A stretch of DNA of 64,000 nt from the NCBI GenBank assembly GCA_023389575.1, contig JAEWEG010000007.1, positions 1 through 64,000 of the forward strand, read 5' to 3'. Positions 44,134 to 52,591 of this stretch are shown here, piece after piece (the stretch's first letter is position 1; each line of letters begins with the position of its first letter). A program made the translations under genes and the position numbers. The stretch is from Chloroflexota bacterium (GTDB taxonomy: Bacteria; Chloroflexota; Chloroflexia; Thermomicrobiales; UBA6265). The notes beneath the pieces were generated by a model. That model was not told the DNA's origin and searched no databases. It worked only from the letters and a program-made list of their open reading frames with translations.

Positions 44134-44379
44134 ATGAACAGCGAAACACCCGCCAAACGAAGGATCCTGACCAACCGTCGCGTGGGCCTGCTGGTGGCCG
44201 TGGCGGCGGTGCTCGGGCTGTGGGCGTTCTTCGTGGCCGACAACTTCGTGATGGTCGAGGTGAGGATCCTTACCTTCGAGTTGCGGACACGGTTGGCGTG
44301 GGCGCTGGTGATGTCGTTCTGGCTGGGAGCGGTATCCGGCGTGGCCGGCCTGTACCTATGGCGGAGACGGCGCGGGTAG
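44134..44379 (+). CDS. Small LapA-like (DUF1049) membrane protein
   Basis: A protein of 81 residues with two helices (VGLLVAVAAVLGLWAFFVADN and LAWALVMSFWLGAVSGVAGLYL) and the LapA hallmark between them (DNFVMVEVRILTFELRTRL). E. coli LapA/LapB control lipopolysaccharide assembly, but many LapA-like proteins occur in bacteria without it. It overlaps the convergent GDPD gene by 24 bp. Confidence 0.7.
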   Translation: MNSETPAKRRILTNRRVGLLVAVAAVLGLWAFFVADNFVMVEVRILTFELRTRLAWALVMSFWLGAVSGVAGLYLWRRRRG

Positions 44380-45285
44380 GTCGCGTTCGGTGCGTTGCTG
44401 GCCGCCGAGCAGGTTGAGGATGGCCAGGTTGTCGCTGGTGACGCCGTCGACCCCGAGAGCCATCAATTCATTGACCCGGGTCATGTCGTTGACGGTCCAG
44501 GCGAAGACCAGCAGCCCTTCGTGCTGGAGCATGACGGCGATTTGCTCGTCCAGCAGGGTGTGGCGGACGGTGATCCCGTCGATGGCGGTCATGAGCGAGT
44601 CGTTCTGGAGCAAGTCCTCGATTGTGCCCCTGTCCGCCACGCTCTTCAGGAGAATGGCGCTGGGGGCACGGACACGGAGCGCGCGGAGGATCCAGTTTTC
44701 GCGGCTGGCGACCACAACCGCGCGGCCCTCGGGGCGGGAGTTAATGAACTCGACCACCAGGCTGACGAACTTCGGGGACGTTTCCTTGAGGTCGAGCTTG
44801 ATGGCGTCGGCCTGGTAGGCGGCGGTCCAGACATGCTCAAGGGTGGGGCCGCGGAACCATCGCTCGCCGACGACGGGGAGAGGGCGGGAATGGGCCGCTC
44901 GAAGGACTCCATCGACTTCCACCACATCGACCTCGATAAGGTCCGCGCCATAGACCAGTGCTTCGAGCGTGGCGTCGATCCGCGCGCCGGAATTGTGCGC
45001 GACGCCGAAAACGAGCCCGTACGACTCGTCTGAGTACATGCGGTCTTCGGGGTCGAAGGCGGCGTAGAACTGGTTGGGCCGCAGGCCGATGGTGACTTCC
45101 TCGCCGCCTTCCGGATTGAACAGGAAGAGGCCGATCAGGTACATCGACCCCGAGATGACCGCGATGGCGATGAGCGAGACCGTGATTCGGAGGCCCGTGG
45201 CGACGCGGGCCGGCCAGCGGCGAGGCGGCCGGTCGGGCGCGGGGGCTACGGACTCGATGTTCGCGGTGGGCTCGATGGTCGACAT
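44356..45285 (-). CDS. Glycerophosphodiester phosphodiesterase-like protein, membrane-anchored
   Basis: A protein of 309 residues with one N-terminal helix (ITVSLIAIAVISGSMYLIGL) and a GDPD-like barrel outside. Expected motifs are partly present: FGVAHNSG (family: AHRG), DLIEVDVVEVDGVLRAAHS (Glu, Asp, His), AIKLDLKE and the C-terminal FAWTVNDMTRVNELMALGVD and GVTSDN. The Arg of the first motif is absent, so activity may differ from true GDPD. It follows the CinA-like gene by 38 bp and is probably co-transcribed. Confidence 0.78.
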   Translation of the reverse strand: MSTIEPTANIESVAPAPDRPPRRWPARVATGLRITVSLIAIAVISGSMYLIGLFLFNPEGGEEVTIGLRPNQFYAAFDPEDRMYSDESYGLVFGVAHNSGARIDATLEALVYGADLIEVDVVEVDGVLRAAHSRPLPVVGERWFRGPTLEHVWTAAYQADAIKLDLKETSPKFVSLVVEFINSRPEGRAVVVASRENWILRALRVRAPSAILLKSVADRGTIEDLLQNDSLMTAIDGITVRHTLLDEQIAVMLQHEGLLVFAWTVNDMTRVNELMALGVDGVTSDNLAILNLLGGQQRTERDLPAPSPP

Positions 45286-45323
45286 AGGGGTCCCATGGGT
45301 TGTCGCGGCGTGTCAGGTGGTCG

Positions 45324-45818
45324 CTAGGCGATCTCCAGTGACACGGCGTTGTACAGCAACTGGAGGGCGCGGCGGGTGGCGGCCTTGATGATCTCCTCAC
45401 GGTCGCCGGGGAAGATGTGTTCCTCCACCAACGTTTCGCTTGGGTCGGCGAGGGCGATGTAGACCAGGCCAACCGGTTTGCGGGCGGTGCCCCCGCCGGG
45501 ACCGGCGATGCCGGTGGTGGCGACGGCGAGGTCGGAGCCAAGGGCGGCGCGCGCGCCTTCGGCCATGGCTCGTGCGCACGGCTCGCTGACCGCGCCAGGG
45601 TTCTCCAGGACGTCCAGCGGCACGCCGAGGACGTTGTGCTTCACGTCGTTGGCGTAGGAGACGATGCCACCCAGGAAGTAGTCGGAGCTTCCGGCGTTCA
45701 GGGTAATCTGGTGGGCGATGTTCCCACCCGTGCACGACTCCGCCGTGCCGACGGTGACCTCTCGAGCGATGGCGAGGTCCTGGAGGTCTCGCGCGAGGTT
45801 GGAGAGCGGTCCGGACAT
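45324..45818 (-). CDS. pncC: CinA C-terminal domain protein (NMN amidohydrolase, PncC)
   Basis: A protein of 164 residues, one CinA_C domain. Typical segments: VTVGTAESCTGGNIAHQITL, SSDYFLGGIVSYANDVKHN, VSEPCARAMAEGAR and ATTGIAGPGGGTARKPVGLVYIA. PncC removes the amide from NMN and feeds it back to NAD synthesis. The start MSGPLSN (ATG 45818) has AGAGGA 6 bases upstream. The gene is divergent from the DUF6062 gene. Confidence 0.93.
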   Translation of the reverse strand: MSGPLSNLARDLQDLAIAREVTVGTAESCTGGNIAHQITLNAGSSDYFLGGIVSYANDVKHNVLGVPLDVLENPGAVSEPCARAMAEGARAALGSDLAVATTGIAGPGGGTARKPVGLVYIALADPSETLVEEHIFPGDREEIIKAATRRALQLLYNAVSLEIA

Positions 45819-45895
45819 GGGTATCCTCTGGTGGTGTTGAGACGCGGCGGTTGTTTCGACCGATGGTACCCGATCACCGCGCTGGAGAACGTTCG

Positions 45896-46624
45896 ATGCA
45901 ATCACCGCGACCTACGGAGACGCAGGGCAATCATGACCTGTTCGACGCATTCCGGGAACCAGGGTGTCCCATCTGCGCGCTGACACGCCGCGCCGTGTCG
46001 CACTACATGAAGTCGACCAACTACGAGCCGGTCAGCTATCCGGATATCCGCAAGTTGTTCGTGGCCTCACAGGGGTTCTGCAACCTTCACGCGCATCAGT
46101 GGCTGGAAGAGGCGTTCGTGCTGGGAACGGCGCAGATATACCGCGACGTGCTGCGGGCGACATTCGACGACCTGAAGGGACAGTCGTTCAAGGGCAGGCC
46201 TCTGGGAAAGCGGATCGGAGCCGCGCTGGGGCGGTCGGGGAACGCGGAAGGGGGCCTGGTGGGTCCAAGCGGGCCCTGCCCGGCGTGCGATGTGCTTGAG
46301 GAGACGGAAACGCGGCTCAGGAAGACGCTGCTTTCGGGCCTGCGGGACGAGGAGTTCCGGCGGGCGTACGCGGAATCGGACGGGCTGTGCATTCCGCACC
46401 TGCGCGGTGCGCTGGTGGATGCGCCGGATGAGCAGGTCTTCGAGGCCCTGAAGGCAAGAGCGATGAGGACCCGGGACACATTGCTGGCCCATCTCGACGA
46501 GACCGTGCGCAAGCACGATTACCGCTATCGTCATGAGCCGGCCGGGGAAGAGCGAGGGGCTCCACAACGGGCGGTCGATCACGTCGCGTCGGCGGCCGGG
46601 GTGACGCGGCGATCGCCCCGCTGA
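45896..46624 (+). CDS. DUF6062 family protein with four Cys/His motifs
   Basis: A protein of 242 residues, helical. Cys pairs at GCPICALTRR (about 23-26), CNLHAHQ, PCPACDVLEETE and LCIPHLRG form two likely metal sites made of two half-repeats (CPxC followed by a CxxH). This arrangement defines DUF6062, common in Chloroflexota; function unknown. ATG 45896 has GGAGA upstream. Its end overlaps the acetyltransferase gene on the other strand by 46 bp. Confidence 0.8.
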   Translation: MQSPRPTETQGNHDLFDAFREPGCPICALTRRAVSHYMKSTNYEPVSYPDIRKLFVASQGFCNLHAHQWLEEAFVLGTAQIYRDVLRATFDDLKGQSFKGRPLGKRIGAALGRSGNAEGGLVGPSGPCPACDVLEETETRLRKTLLSGLRDEEFRRAYAESDGLCIPHLRGALVDAPDEQVFEALKARAMRTRDTLLAHLDETVRKHDYRYRHEPAGEERGAPQRAVDHVASAAGVTRRSPR

Positions 46625-47178
46625 GTCCGTCTGAAGCTATCGGCGGGCATGACCATGACGTATTCGTCGCCACTGTCGAGCGGGTTGTCCTCGTCGACGA
46701 TGGAAACTGTTTTCAGCCAGCGGAATCCTGTGCGTTCGTAGACGCGGATCGCGCGGTGGTTGGCCGGCTCGGGCGCGATGACGGCGAGCGAGGCATGGAA
46801 TTCCCCGAAGACGATATTGGTGAGGAATGCGTGGAGCACCGGAACGCCCAAGCCCTTGCCCCGTAGCGATGGTTCGCCGATGAAAAGATCGGTCGCCACC
46901 GAACCCGCGGGCAAGTCGATTTGCCGGGCGTAGTCGGGATGGTCCTCGATGCGGTATGCCTGGATGAAGCCCGCGTCGCGGTCCTCGATGACGATGACGA
47001 AGGCCTGGGTCGGTTCGGCGCCGTCAATGAGCGGCTGGTACTTGCCAATGATGGCTTCGAGGCTGAGGTCAGCTTCCCGCCACCAGGCCGCGACCTCCGG
47101 ATCGGCCAGCCACGCCTTCATGAGGGGAAGGTCGTGGCTGGCGAGCAGCCGGAAGTCGACTGGTGGCGACGGCGTCAT
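46579..47178 (-). CDS. AAC(6')-like GNAT acetyltransferase
   Basis: A protein of 199 residues. It opens FRLLASHDLPLMKAWLADPE...AAWW and continues with IVIEDRDAGFIQAYRI, SLRGKGLGVPVLHAF and NHRAIRVYERTGFRWLK: the pattern of Acetyltransf_8 / AAC(6')-Ib-type and IucB-type enzymes. Homologues include aminoglycoside 6'-acetyltransferases, but distant members act on other amines, so resistance cannot be claimed. Its start overlaps the LCP stop by 4 bases. Confidence 0.78.
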   Translation of the reverse strand: MTPSPPVDFRLLASHDLPLMKAWLADPEVAAWWREADLSLEAIIGKYQPLIDGAEPTQAFVIVIEDRDAGFIQAYRIEDHPDYARQIDLPAGSVATDLFIGEPSLRGKGLGVPVLHAFLTNIVFGEFHASLAVIAPEPANHRAIRVYERTGFRWLKTVSIVDEDNPLDSGDEYVMVMPADSFRRTQRGDRRVTPAADAT

Positions 47179-48044
47179 GCCCCGGCGAGCCAAGACTGGA
47201 CGTAGCCTGGAAGAATGGACCAGTCGCCCTGGTAGATCCATGCACCGCCGGCGGTGTAATCCGACCAGAGTTGGTTCTCGATGTTGGTGAAGGCGAGACT
47301 TTCGCGGGTGAGCTGGGGCAGGAGGACAAGCAATTCGGCCTGGATGGCCGGATCGATGTCGTATCGGACGGCATCGCCGGAGAGCGTTTCGATCAGTTCG
47401 GGAACGCGGCCAAGAATGGCCGGGTCTTGCAGCTTGACGAGGATGCCTTCCAGCACGAGATGCTGGCGATGGACGCGAGCGTCATCGCTGTCGGCCTTAC
47501 GGGTGCGGCAGAAGCGAATGGCTTCCTCGCCTGTGAGGGTGATTTCGCCAGCTGGGAACTGGGCGAATGTGCCGTCGTTGACCGCGGTGGGGTTGTTGAC
47601 CGTCACGCCGCCGACTGCATCGACGATCTTGGGGAAGACCTGCATGTCGGTCTGCGCGACCCCGTCGAACGTCAGTCCGAACATGTGCGAGATGGTGTCC
47701 ATGGTTGATTGCGCGGCGACGCGCCAGTCGCGTGTGGGGCTGGCCGCGATGGCGGTGGCGTAGGCGGCGTTGATCTTGGCCCAGCCGACGCCGGGTATTT
47801 CCACGTAGAGATCGCGGGGAATCGCGAGGGTGCGGACCGTCTTGGCGTTGGTGTCGACCCGGGCAACCTTGATGACGTCCGAGAGTTCGGGGTCGTCTGG
47901 CGTTCGGTAGTCCGTGCCGATGACGGCGAAGGTGTAGACACCGGACCCCTGGGCCATCGCTGGGCGCATACCCAGCAGCGCAAGGCTGGCGGCGGCTCCG
48001 AATCCAAGGGCGGTACGACGGGTGAAGGTGGGCTGGTTTGCCAT
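47175..48044 (-). CDS. LCP (LytR-CpsA-Psr) family protein with Tat-like signal
   Basis: A protein of 289 residues. The N-terminus FTRRTALGFGAAASLALLG has a twin Arg and a weak hydrophobic core, more like a Tat signal than a membrane anchor. LCP core: FAVIGTDYRTPDDP, DVIKVARVDTNAKTVRTLAI, PRDLYVEIPGVGWAKINAAY, and the RFCRTRKADSDDARVHRQHL signature. LCP proteins attach glycopolymers to peptidoglycan. The start ATG 48044 has AAAGGAG upstream. It is co-translated with the acetyltransferase. Confidence 0.87.
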   Translation of the reverse strand: MANQPTFTRRTALGFGAAASLALLGMRPAMAQGSGVYTFAVIGTDYRTPDDPELSDVIKVARVDTNAKTVRTLAIPRDLYVEIPGVGWAKINAAYATAIAASPTRDWRVAAQSTMDTISHMFGLTFDGVAQTDMQVFPKIVDAVGGVTVNNPTAVNDGTFAQFPAGEITLTGEEAIRFCRTRKADSDDARVHRQHLVLEGILVKLQDPAILGRVPELIETLSGDAVRYDIDPAIQAELLVLLPQLTRESLAFTNIENQLWSDYTAGGAWIYQGDWSILPGYVQSWLAGA

Positions 48045-48113
48045 GGTTTGGCTCTCCTTTCGCCCCGGTCGGGGCGTGAACCCGACTACCTTACACCGGT
48101 TGGAAAACGGAAG

Positions 48114-48155
48114 CACCCATGGATGTAGCCCGGAGGGAGGCTACATCCATGGGTG
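48114..48155 (-). terminator. Perfect 17-bp inverted repeat, probable terminator
   Basis: CACCCATGGATGTAGCC (48114-48130) and its exact complement (48139-48155) flank an 8-base loop (48131-48138). It lies between the small His-rich gene and the LCP gene, both on the minus strand, 11 bp after the first stop. The minus strand continues CTTCCGTTTTCC, a modest T-run. The length and perfection of the stem are unusual. Confidence 0.65.
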
Positions 48156-48166
48156 GGAGAGGTGAT

Positions 48167-48409
48167 CTAGACGAAGCGCGCGGTGTGTGGCTGGACCGGC
48201 TTGTGGCCCGCCAGGTGCTGGCCGAGCGCGATCATCATGGAGCCGAGACGCTGGCGGAAGGCGCCGGTCGCGGAACGGCCCAGGGCCCGGGCGTTGTGGT
48301 CGGCAATGCGTTGTTGCTCGCGGCGGGCGGCGGTGTGGTGCAGGTCGATACCGGCGAGGCCGTGGTTGCGGAAGCTGTTCGACATCGAGGTGGGCTGGGT
48401 GCGGTGCAT
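48167..48409 (-). CDS. Small His/Arg-rich protein, unknown function
   Basis: A protein of 80 residues, basic, with pieces such as AGIDLHHTAARREQQRIADH and GQHLAGHKPVQPHTARFV. No family recognised. The start MHRTQPTS (ATG 48409) has GGAGGA 6 bases upstream, one of the best ribosome binding sites in the window, which supports translation. It lies downstream of the LuxR regulator on the same strand. Confidence 0.55.
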   Translation of the reverse strand: MHRTQPTSMSNSFRNHGLAGIDLHHTAARREQQRIADHNARALGRSATGAFRQRLGSMMIALGQHLAGHKPVQPHTARFV

Positions 48410-48546
48410 GGTGGTCCTCCGGGCGGTGAGTGCTGGTGGAGCGGCGTTTGCTCCAGTGACTCCATCTTGCCGGAGGATGTCGCGGGGCACATCGTAGGAG
48501 TTTCGTATTTGCGATGCGCTCGCTGGAGCGCGTTACGTACGTAGGC

Positions 48547-50910
48547 TTACGTATGCCGCTCGGCGGGGGGATCGACGAGACCCAGCCGGGTGGCGACGGC
48601 GATCGCTTCGGTGCGGGTCGTCACCTCCAGCTTGGCGTAGAGCCGGCTGAGGTGCGTTGTGACCGTGCGCTGGCTGATGTAGAGGTGCTCGGCGATGGCG
48701 GCGTTGGAATTCCCCTCGGCGAGCAGTTGCAGCACCTCGCGCTCGCGAGGCGTGAGCAGCTCCGATGTCTCGTCGGTGGGGTCGCCGTTGGCCGGAGCGG
48801 GCTCGGATGGCTCCACCCTCAATTCGGTGATGGTCAGGGCAATGTCGAGCAGCTGGGGCATCCTCTTAAGCATGGAGGCACCATACGACTCCGCCTCTCG
48901 CATCTCGACTTCGGGCATCGCTGGACCAATTCGATCGCGCAACCTGGCGATATCCGCCAGGTCATTCTCATCAAGGACCATCCCCGCTCGTTCACACAGG
49001 GCCTGGCTGGCGCCCAGCAGGATCAGGCCATCCCGATATCTTCCGTGACTTGCCGCCAGCCAGGCGATGGACAGAAAACGGGTCGCGAGGAGGGTCGGCA
49101 GCCGGTGCGGAGGATCGATGTGGTACCTGAGCGACAGGCGGAGGTATTCACCAGCCTGATTGAGATCATCCCGAAGGAGGTACAGGCGGCCGAGTGAGCC
49201 TTGCAGGAGGGGCGATGCCTCGGGGCGGTGGCGATCCACGATGGGAAGAGCGTCAAGCAACAGGCGCTCGGCACGATCCAGTTCCCGGGTCTCGATCAGG
49301 CCATCCGCGATCTGGGAAGCGAACAGCGCTCCGCCGAGCGGGTCGCCAACTTCCACCATGATGTCGATGGCCGCCTGCTGGCGGCGTTCGGCCTGAATGG
49401 CATCCCCCATCCGCCAATACACCTGTCCAAGCAGGTTCTGATTGTTCGCGGTGAGGCGAGGGTCACCAATCTGGATGGCGAGATTCACGGCAAGTTGACC
49501 ATATTCAACGGCCTGGTCCAGCTGGAAGTCCTTGAGCGCCAGCACGGTCGCCATGCGGTAGAAGCTCGCCTGCACCCGGGGCTCGGCCTGGTCGGCATAG
49601 GGCATGAGGTGCGCGACCCATTTGTAGACCTCATTGATCTGGCCGATTTCCACCCAGAAAGTGACAAGTGAGCTGGCCATCTGCATGGCCAGGAGCGGTT
49701 CGCCCTGGTGAATGAGAATCGCGATGGACTTGTTCAGGTTGGTGGACTCGGGGACGTGGCGATCCGTCCATTCGCGCAGGGTTGACGTTCCAGTGCGCCA
49801 GGTTTCGATTGGTGTCTGGATCACCATCATCGCGAACCACATGGCGAACGCGCGGTTGATCTGCTCGATTTCGCCACTGGCTTCCAGTTGCTCCAGGGCG
49901 AACTCGCGAATGGTGTGCAGCATCCGGACCCTGGTGGCCCCCGAGGGCAAACTGGTGACGCGCACGAGGCTATGGTCGACCAGCGACGAGAGCGTCTCCT
50001 CCGGATCTTCGTCGAGATCGCCAGCGGCGTCGCAGACCGCGGCGACCGCCTCGAGCGGGCCACCGTTTTCGAAGACCGCCAGGCGCCGGAACATCAACCG
50101 TTCGCTGGGGCTCAGCAGGTCATACGACCAGGCGATGGTCGCCCGGAGGGTGCGATGCCGTTCGGGAGCGTCTCGCGGGCCGCCGACAAGTGCCTGCAGG
50201 CGGTCGTTGAGACGGTCGCGGAGGACGGTGGGCGGCAGGAATCGCGTACGGGCGGCCGCCAGTTCGATGGCCAGGGGAAGGCCGTCGAGACGCTGGCAAA
50301 TGGAGTCGATGGCCTCGATGGTGGACGGCGACAGGTCGAGGTCGGGACGGACGGCCAAGGCGCGTTCGATGAACAGGGTGGTGGCTGGCGCGTGGGCGCG
50401 GTCCGTGCTGGTGGTTGGCAGCGGCTCGATGGGAAAGACGTGTTCCGCGGAGAGCCGGAGCATGACGCGGCTGGTGGCGAGGATGGTGAGGTTCGGACAG
50501 GCCGCGATCACGCCAGGAATCATCGACAGATGGTCGGCGAGTTGTTCGACATTGTCGAGGACGAGCAGCATGCGCCGTGTGCCGATGGTGCTGGCGATAA
50601 CCGTTTCGGGTGGAATGAGCCCACCCTGGACGACACCCAGGGCTCGGGTGATGGAACTGACAGCCGCCTCGTCGGTGGTGGCGCTGGCGAGCAGCACCAG
50701 GCAGGTCTCGATATCGTCCTGCTGGTCCAGTTCAGTGATGAGATGAAGGGCCAGACGGGTCTTTCCGACTCCCCCTGGGCCGGTCATGGTGATCAGCCGT
50801 ATCCGGGGTTGGCGCACCATGTCGAGCAGGCGCGCGAGCTCGGTCGAGCGGCCCACCATCGACGTCGTGGGCGTGGGGACAGCCTGGGTTGTGAGGGCGG
50901 ATAGGGCCAT
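48547..50910 (-). CDS. LuxR-family regulator with AAA/NB-ARC ATPase and TPR repeats
   Basis: A protein of 787 residues, the second protein of this kind in the window. Walker A GPGGVGKTR, Walker B LLVLDNVEQLADH, a helical TPR-like middle, and a LuxR helix-turn-helix at the end (LTPREREVLQLLAEGNSNAA and the IAEHLYISQRTVTTHLSRL segment). The ligand is not known. The start MALSALTTQ (ATG 50910) is chosen because the ATPase region begins at once; ATG 51060 is open in frame but its peptide is not family-like. Upstream 124 bp lead to the ModB-like gene. Confidence 0.87.
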   Translation of the reverse strand: MALSALTTQAVPTPTTSMVGRSTELARLLDMVRQPRIRLITMTGPGGVGKTRLALHLITELDQQDDIETCLVLLASATTDEAAVSSITRALGVVQGGLIPPETVIASTIGTRRMLLVLDNVEQLADHLSMIPGVIAACPNLTILATSRVMLRLSAEHVFPIEPLPTTSTDRAHAPATTLFIERALAVRPDLDLSPSTIEAIDSICQRLDGLPLAIELAAARTRFLPPTVLRDRLNDRLQALVGGPRDAPERHRTLRATIAWSYDLLSPSERLMFRRLAVFENGGPLEAVAAVCDAAGDLDEDPEETLSSLVDHSLVRVTSLPSGATRVRMLHTIREFALEQLEASGEIEQINRAFAMWFAMMVIQTPIETWRTGTSTLREWTDRHVPESTNLNKSIAILIHQGEPLLAMQMASSLVTFWVEIGQINEVYKWVAHLMPYADQAEPRVQASFYRMATVLALKDFQLDQAVEYGQLAVNLAIQIGDPRLTANNQNLLGQVYWRMGDAIQAERRQQAAIDIMVEVGDPLGGALFASQIADGLIETRELDRAERLLLDALPIVDRHRPEASPLLQGSLGRLYLLRDDLNQAGEYLRLSLRYHIDPPHRLPTLLATRFLSIAWLAASHGRYRDGLILLGASQALCERAGMVLDENDLADIARLRDRIGPAMPEVEMREAESYGASMLKRMPQLLDIALTITELRVEPSEPAPANGDPTDETSELLTPREREVLQLLAEGNSNAAIAEHLYISQRTVTTHLSRLYAKLEVTTRTEAIAVATRLGLVDPPAERHT

Positions 50911-51034
50911 GCGTTGTGCTCGACTTGTCGAGAGGAACAGCGGATTCACCTTCCCTTGAGTATAGGGGGTGTACGTGGCCTGGGAAGACCATTGAGGCAT
51001 GCCGTCAGGCGGGGAGGCGACGACCCCGCATGGC

Positions 51035-51862
51035 CTATCGGGCGGTTCCCTGTTCGCCAAGTAGGCGGACGATCACCAGGAACGCGACCGAGGTCGCGAG
51101 CAGGATGACCGAAAGCACCAACGCGGTTGGAAGGTCACCGGCCCCGAAACGCTCGTAGATTGCGAGCGGCATGGTTTGGGTGACGCCGGTGCGGTTCCCG
51201 GCGAACATGATCGTGGCGCCGAACTCGCCGAGCGCGCGAGCCCAGGCCAGCACGGCGCCAGCCACCAGGCTGGCCCGGCATAGCGGGAGGGTGATGGTGA
51301 CGAAGACCTTCCACGGAGACGCGCCGAGGTCGGCCGCAGCTTCTTCGATCGTGGCGTCGATCCGGCTGAATCCGGCCCGCGCGGTGCGGATGAAGAATGG
51401 GGCGGAAACGAATATCTGCGCCATGACCACGGCGGTGGTGGTGAACCCGATGGTGATGCCGAAGCTGTCGAGCATCTCACCCACCAGGCCCCGTCGCCCG
51501 AAGGCGCTGAGCAGGGCGATGCCGGCCACGGCGGGCGGGAGGATGATGGGAAGGTCGATGAGGGCGTCGACCACGCGTCGTCCGGGGAAGTCGACGCGGG
51601 CGAGGACCCAGGCGATGGGCGTGCCGAAGAGGACCACGAGCATGAGCGACCCGAGCGATGTGCCGAGACTGAGGACCATCGCCTCGCGAAGACGCTCGCG
51701 GGCGGCGGCATCGTTCAGGACGTCGCGGGCGTCCAGCGAGCGGATGACCATGGCGACGGTGGGAAGGGTGAGAAGCACCACCCCGGCGATGCTGATGACG
51801 ATCAGGGACAGGGTGAAGGGCGAGCGGGCGACATTACGCATGGGCGCGTTGCGTGGTCGCAT
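51035..51862 (-). CDS. ModB-like ABC permease (molybdate/tungstate type), alone
   Basis: A protein of 275 residues with five or six helices and the ModB/CysT-type loop (EEAAADLGASPWKVFVTITLP, about 170-190) and LVAGAVLAWARALGEFGATI before it ends. The last phrase (ALGEFGATIMFAGN) is characteristic of molybdate permeases. No ModA or ModC lies nearby, so the transporter must be completed by genes elsewhere or the gene is an orphan. It lies downstream of the PadR regulator on the same strand. Confidence 0.82.
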   Translation of the reverse strand: MRPRNAPMRNVARSPFTLSLIVISIAGVVLLTLPTVAMVIRSLDARDVLNDAAARERLREAMVLSLGTSLGSLMLVVLFGTPIAWVLARVDFPGRRVVDALIDLPIILPPAVAGIALLSAFGRRGLVGEMLDSFGITIGFTTTAVVMAQIFVSAPFFIRTARAGFSRIDATIEEAAADLGASPWKVFVTITLPLCRASLVAGAVLAWARALGEFGATIMFAGNRTGVTQTMPLAIYERFGAGDLPTALVLSVILLATSVAFLVIVRLLGEQGTAR

Positions 51863-51990
51863 GCTCGTCGTGGTGGTGGTGGTAGAGGCGCATGCGGTTC
51901 CCTCGCGGAGTCGGTAGTCAATGGCTGACCAGTCCGTTCAGGGATGATAGGGAGGCGGCTCGCCCCTGACAAGGCCGGTGGCTCGTGGAT

Positions 51991-52569
51991 TCAGTCGTTG
52001 GTGGCGATCGAGTCGAGCCAGGAGACGGCGGCGAGGGTCTGGCTCAGGCGCAGTCTCAGCACCATGTCGCCGAAGGCGTTGTCCGGATCGTCGGGCTGGG
52101 CGTCGTCGACCTGTGCCTGCAACCGGTTGCCCCGCTCGCGCATGATGCGCCGCTGGTTGCGAACCAGCGCGTCGGCCTGGGCGGGATCGAGCCGCTGCAG
52201 AAGGTAGAGCTTGACCAGGAAATCGAGCCGGATTTCGCGGGTGCTGGTGACGGGGTCGCTCATCCACCGGCGCAGCGCCGCCTTGCCCTCATCGGTAAGC
52301 GTGTGGACCTGGCGGTCGGGACGGCCGGATTGTTGCTCGACCCTGGTGGTGATGAAACCGTTGCGGGCGAGCTTTTTCAGGTAGTGATAGAGCATGCCCG
52401 GTTCGATGCGGACGATTTTGCCGAGGGCGCTGCCGCTGAACATGCGTGAGAGGTCGTAGCCGTGGATTTCGCCCCCTGGGGTACGGGCGATCGTTCCCAG
52501 GAGGGCGAATTCGGCGGCGACGGGATCGGCTGGTTTGCGGCCCGGTCTGGAGGCGGGTTCGGCGGTCAT
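51991..52569 (-). CDS. PadR family transcriptional regulator
   Basis: A protein of 192 residues. The PadR winged helix is clear: LLGTIARTPGGEIHGYDLSR, KIVRIEPGMLYHYLKKLARN then GFITTRVEQQSGRPDRQVHT. The C-terminal helices (about 110-190) form the dimer part. It may regulate the ModB-like gene or the CBS-domain gene; AGGAGGGG lies before the start, 22 bp after the CBS gene stop. The ATATCGAT-type palindrome before the ABC exporter at 23.9 kb is another possible target but far away. Confidence 0.88.
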   Translation of the reverse strand: MTAEPASRPGRKPADPVAAEFALLGTIARTPGGEIHGYDLSRMFSGSALGKIVRIEPGMLYHYLKKLARNGFITTRVEQQSGRPDRQVHTLTDEGKAALRRWMSDPVTSTREIRLDFLVKLYLLQRLDPAQADALVRNQRRIMRERGNRLQAQVDDAQPDDPDNAFGDMVLRLRLSQTLAAVSWLDSIATND

Positions 52570-52591
52570 GGGTCGAATCCCCTCCTGGGGG

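Noticed and set aside
46579..47178. Aminoglycoside resistance gene
   Set aside because: The fold matches AAC(6')-type enzymes, but the same fold serves many amines, so a resistance call is not supported by sequence alone.
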